A DNA stretch of 64,000 nucleotides, taken from positions 1,178,001 through 1,242,000 of the forward strand of contig JAWWNJ010000008.1 in NCBI GenBank assembly GCA_037176885.1, given 5' to 3'. Every line of letters begins with the position of its first letter. Position 1 is the stretch's first letter. This document shows positions 60,302-64,000 of this stretch, piece by piece. The position numbers and the translations under genes were made by a program. Under the pieces are notes generated by a model. It saw nothing but the letters and a program-made list of their open reading frames with translations, was not told the DNA's origin and did no database searches. The stretch is from Favolaschia claudopus. Taxonomy: Eukaryota; Basidiomycota; Agaricomycetes; Agaricales; Mycenaceae.

Positions 60302-60309
60302 CTTTTATA
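60302..60309 (-). promoter_or_regulatory. TATA box of the P450 gene
   Basis: On the minus strand TATAAAAG in the context GATATAAAAGG, 36 bases before the ATG at 60266. It is a consensus box and implies a short leader. Confidence 0.55.
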
Positions 60310-63300
60310 TCCAGTCTTGACCTGCGTTACCCATCGGCTGACAAGACGATTCGTCTCTTACGGAGTAAACATGGCTTCGAAGATGGCGGAAGTTGATAAA
60401 CGGGGAGATGAGCAATTCGTCGATGCATCGGGTAGCACCCGGGAATACTGGGGCTTGTTCGCGCTGGATTATGCCCGAATGCTGGCGCCAATCAATTTAC
60501 TCAGATTCGGTTGTCCCCATTGCGCAAATTAAAAGAAAAATGGTACAACTCACAATAGAAAAATCAATTAGCTTCCCTAATTTTGACGCTTTGGTCAAGT
60601 GCTTTCGTATCGATCGTGCCGGTTCCGCCTTGACCGTCATGCAGCGTCCTATTTTTCGTTCAAGAAAACCTGCTACCGTCACTGGCGGGCGTCCGAGTCG
60701 GAGTCATCTAAGCCAGGCTTACCCAGCCTGCTAAAACCGATACAGGCGCGCGGCGGAAGACGGCCGGGGAGGGCAAGGATTCGAGATATTCGTTAGAATA
60801 GATGCTAGCAGCTATAAATTGTTCAGAAACAGAAATAATTGAAAAAAGAACAAGAAGGTCAGACTGGAAGAGGTTAAGTACCTTTGTTTGCAGTACTTAC
60901 GTAATATTGAATCCTCTGATTGGCTCACAGGCGCTCGCCGAAAGTTCCGAGAGCTTGGTCGTCACCTCGCGTGAGTCACACGTCACGGTTGAACTTCCTT
61001 CCAACCCCCACCATGCTGCCGTTGCGCTACCGCATTGTTCGAAAATCTGCAGAAGCTACTCCTGAGGCTTCTCACGTCTCCTTCTCCGCTGTAACTTGCT
61101 TCTGGCTCAATTAATCCCGCGAATGATTGCTCGCTTCGAGTCTTGAAAAAAAACAAACGTCGACTAATATGCCAGTTGAAATACTTAATAATACAGTGTC
61201 AAAATGATTGGTTGTTGCGCGGCACTTGACCTTCTCTCTCTCTCTCGACAAGTTGGCATGACATTGGTTTCTCGCCTCAAACACAATAAAAGAATGGTAA
61301 GTTCTTGTCCCTGACCAACTTCCGGGTTCGAGATTCTAAAGCAACCCCAGCTCTCAGGATGATTGACTGCTTTCTACTTTCTGTTCCTGTCAATACATGG
61401 TCATACCACTCAGGGAAAGAGACAAAACAACACGCACGCCATACATCTATTTTATTGTGTCGTTATTCAGTTGCACGTTTACCTCACACAGTTACCTCCA
61501 GCTTCGTGGACATCTCAACATGCTCTGTGGACTTCTCAAAAATCAGAAATATGATGGCAACGCTATTCTAAAGGTTCTCTCGACGCACATTGCCCTCTGG
61601 GACCGAGTCAAAGGGACCCCATGCCAATTTTCTCTAGTCGAGCCGCCCTGCATCGGCGGAATAGACACATCTTTGTGGTGTCAACCCTTGTACTTCTCGT
61701 TCTGGATCAGGATCATACCAAAAAGTCTACAACCCCTACACCAGCTGGAACCGGCGTTCTGCGTCTCTTTTGCTCCTCGATTCAAGATCCAACTCTATAA
61801 TCGCAACTGAGTTTTCGAGGGGTCGTAATTTTACTACGCCACGTTTTCAAGTCCGTTTACCTTCTTGACGCCTTTTTCGCTTGCGAGAACAAGCGAAACC
61901 AGTCCTCACATCGACCATCAGCAGCCTTCTCACTCCACGCACATGTATGTATCTCCGTACATCACAATTCTCAAGAACCGCGACCCGCGGAATCTCCACT
62001 CATTCTCTTGTCCGCCCCGCAAGCGAGCCGCCTCATTGCCAAGTATCCTGAGTAGCATGGTCTCTGTGCAGCTGGCTGCATGCAACTTACTTCGAATTGC
62101 AGTGTAAATCATTCGAACCTATATACCAAGAGCATCGGATGTTTCAACTTCCGCGCAAGGTACCGTATCGATATGTTTGCGCATCTCAAGGGGGCATGTT
62201 GAGCGGCTCCACGAACAAAGTACTGATTATCTCTCTATCTGTACTTAGAATCTCTCTTGAACCGTTTTCTACTCAGAATCAGACCATTTGTTCTCGTTTC
62301 AACAGCCTCGGTCGAAACCAAATCATGAATGAACGCGGGGCATCTCGCCGCGGCCTTTTTTCCCCTTCAAGTTCAACCCTCCCGTCGGCTTTGTTGGTCG
62401 GGTAAAATCGATGCTTGATGCCTCGCCATCCCGGAAGGTAGACAGACTCATTGGACCGAGACGCCAGAAGAGACCACAGTGACTCGAAGCACGAAGCACG
62501 AAATCCATCACAGGTGGACGCAAAATGATAGCATCTCGCACCTAAAAAACGGCGCGAAAATTCGTGGCAGAATGAGAGGTAGTATCACATGAAGTGGTGG
62601 ATGGCTGCAGAGTCATGGGAGTCCGAGTCGACTGGGAAAATTTCGGTTCATGTAAGTATTCAATTGTAAAATCAACGAGGTCTCCGAATCTCAAGACAGG
62701 CGACAATCCCGCGGCTGGACGCCCCGTTTTTAGTCTGAATGTACGGGTTATAAATATGTACACCAATATAATCGTTTTTTCTTTCATGTCGAACGAACTA
62801 CGGACGTGTTTTCGGAGGTTATACATGCAATCACTTGATAATTGAACCGCCCATCAATAACATTCTGATTCCGCGGAATCAAATTCTGTTCGTGTCGCTC
62901 GTGTTATTCTCCGCTACGGGGAGTTTGAGGAGAAGTCGAGTCAATGAGGAGGTACTTACTCCCTGGGCCTGGCGTTCCTAGGAGACCGTGCCGCGGCTCG
63001 TCTAGTGAAACGAGTTCTTCCCTTCCTGCTTCCTTCCTTCCTTCGGGATCAATGACATCAATGTGCGGGGATCGATGGCAATTATGTGTCGGACTGGGTT
63101 GGATCAGCAATGTTGGAATCGACCGTCGGCGGCAAGAATGTTTGGCCCCGAAGGGCTCTACGGTCGACAGTCAGACGTCGTTTGTACAGGTGTCAGGTAG
63201 GTTTTGCTTTTGCTTTCACTTTCGAGTTGATGAAGCTAGCTCATGCTAGAGATATGGTTTTAGCCTGTAGTTGTCAGACAGCGTTTGAGTATAGCACTGA

Positions 63301-64000
63301 GCAGAAACGAAGACGAAAAAATTGGGCAAAAGTCAGATAGTGCAAGCTCGCACTTGAATGAGACCAATATTGATGCAGCCTGAGTCTGGATCCTTAGTTT
63401 CTTCCACGACACATTCAAGTTGGCCTTAGTGCCAGTATGTTGAGATTGATTGTCTCGACAAAAAACAGCTCATTAATTAGGAGTAAACCTAGAAGTTTGA
63501 AGAAGGGCAAACGACTCGGACCCGACTCGAGCGCCCTTTTCTGAGACTTGCGAAGCCTTAAGGATGACGATGTCGTTTCCTGTCTCAGACGATCGACGAT
63601 ATACTGCCGTTGACGTTGGCCCCTGGCCTGTTGAACCTGTTGAATTGGAGACGGCCGCCGTGATGATATGCATACGGGGGACGGGAATGAACTCACTGAA
63701 TTAAAGCAACCGCGTTAAGGGCGGAGGTTTGTCTGGCAAGTCACATTCTTTATCAACTCGTTCCATTTCACTTCAATTTTACTTACCAAGTTCTGAGCAA
63801 AGGAGGAAAACGTGTGGCAAAGTCAGCGATCATCACAACGGCACGCGGCGACCTACCTTGAAACCGTGTCATCCCGCGAAGAAAATAACCGCGTCAGAAC
63901 ACGTCTCTTCGTAGGGTTTGAGTTTTTGTATGTGACATTTTGAGTAGACTTTTAAGCTTAACTTACGGCGTGCTGGTGACTGGTGTATATCCAGAGTGTT
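60310..64000. other. Gene-free stretch to the window end
   Basis: This 3.7 kb stretch holds no frame above about 140 codons and no motif. Simple repeats occur: a TC run at about 61234-61248 and TTCC units near 63028-63045. A gene could begin or end beyond 64000. Confidence 0.45.

Noticed and set aside
60310..64000. Possible transposon at the right end
   Set aside because: No transposase, reverse transcriptase or terminal repeat found; only simple TC and TTCC repeats.
1..64000. tRNA genes, CRISPR arrays, bacterial-type operons
   Set aside because: B-box-like strings (TTCGAATCC) occur but without a matching A box or cloverleaf. No regularly spaced repeats, and gene structure is plainly eukaryotic.

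Overview
The window looks like nuclear DNA of a filamentous basidiomycete, most likely a mushroom-forming Agaricomycete. Genes are monocistronic and cut by many short introns (about 45-65 bases, GT...AG, one GC-AG). Several exons are only 7-18 bases long. The families fit that group: a secreted GMC/AA3 oxidoreductase, F-box proteins, wax-synthase-like acyltransferases, a MYND protein, a cytochrome P450 and a Clr4/SUV39-type H3K9 methyltransferase. No tRNA, rRNA, CRISPR array, bacterial operon or intact transposon was seen. I rebuilt the exon chains by hand from splice sites and reading phase. Most chains close to a multiple of three, and their protein motifs continue across the joins.

Layout. 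1-3529: no gene seen. 3.5-15 kb: gene-dense, with uridine phosphorylase (+), an F-box protein (-), a GMC oxidoreductase (-), a MYND zinc-finger protein (+) and a 16-exon gene (-) that joins a coiled-coil/repeat N-terminus to a haloacid-dehalogenase (HAD) domain. 15-22 kb: a displaced HAD C-terminal fragment, a 2.4 kb gene-poor stretch, a second HAD gene (-), then 3 kb with no gene. 22-30.4 kb: two wax-synthase-like genes tail to tail, SHQ1 (box H/ACA snoRNP chaperone, -) and a Zn2Cys6 regulator (-). 30.4-33.7 kb: empty. 33.7-41.3 kb: an MFS monocarboxylate-type transporter (-), a RING-finger membrane protein (+) and an alpha/beta hydrolase (+). 41.5-45.5 kb: a tandem pair of paralogues of unknown function (the first broken), a conserved-looking unknown gene (-), and a patch with telomere-like repeats and an inverted repeat. 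47.5-64 kb: a phosphotransferase-like gene with a probable frameshift (+), the H3K9 methyltransferase (-), a DHA1-type MFS transporter (+) and a cytochrome P450 (-), then 3.7 kb without a gene.

The genes do not form one obvious pathway. Housekeeping functions (SHQ1, uridine salvage, heterochromatin methylation) sit among accessory ones (GMC oxidase, P450, transporters, acyltransferases, HAD hydrolases). The most unusual item is the HAD fusion gene. Its four consecutive short exons each encode a near-identical repeat, and a damaged paralogue lies just downstream.
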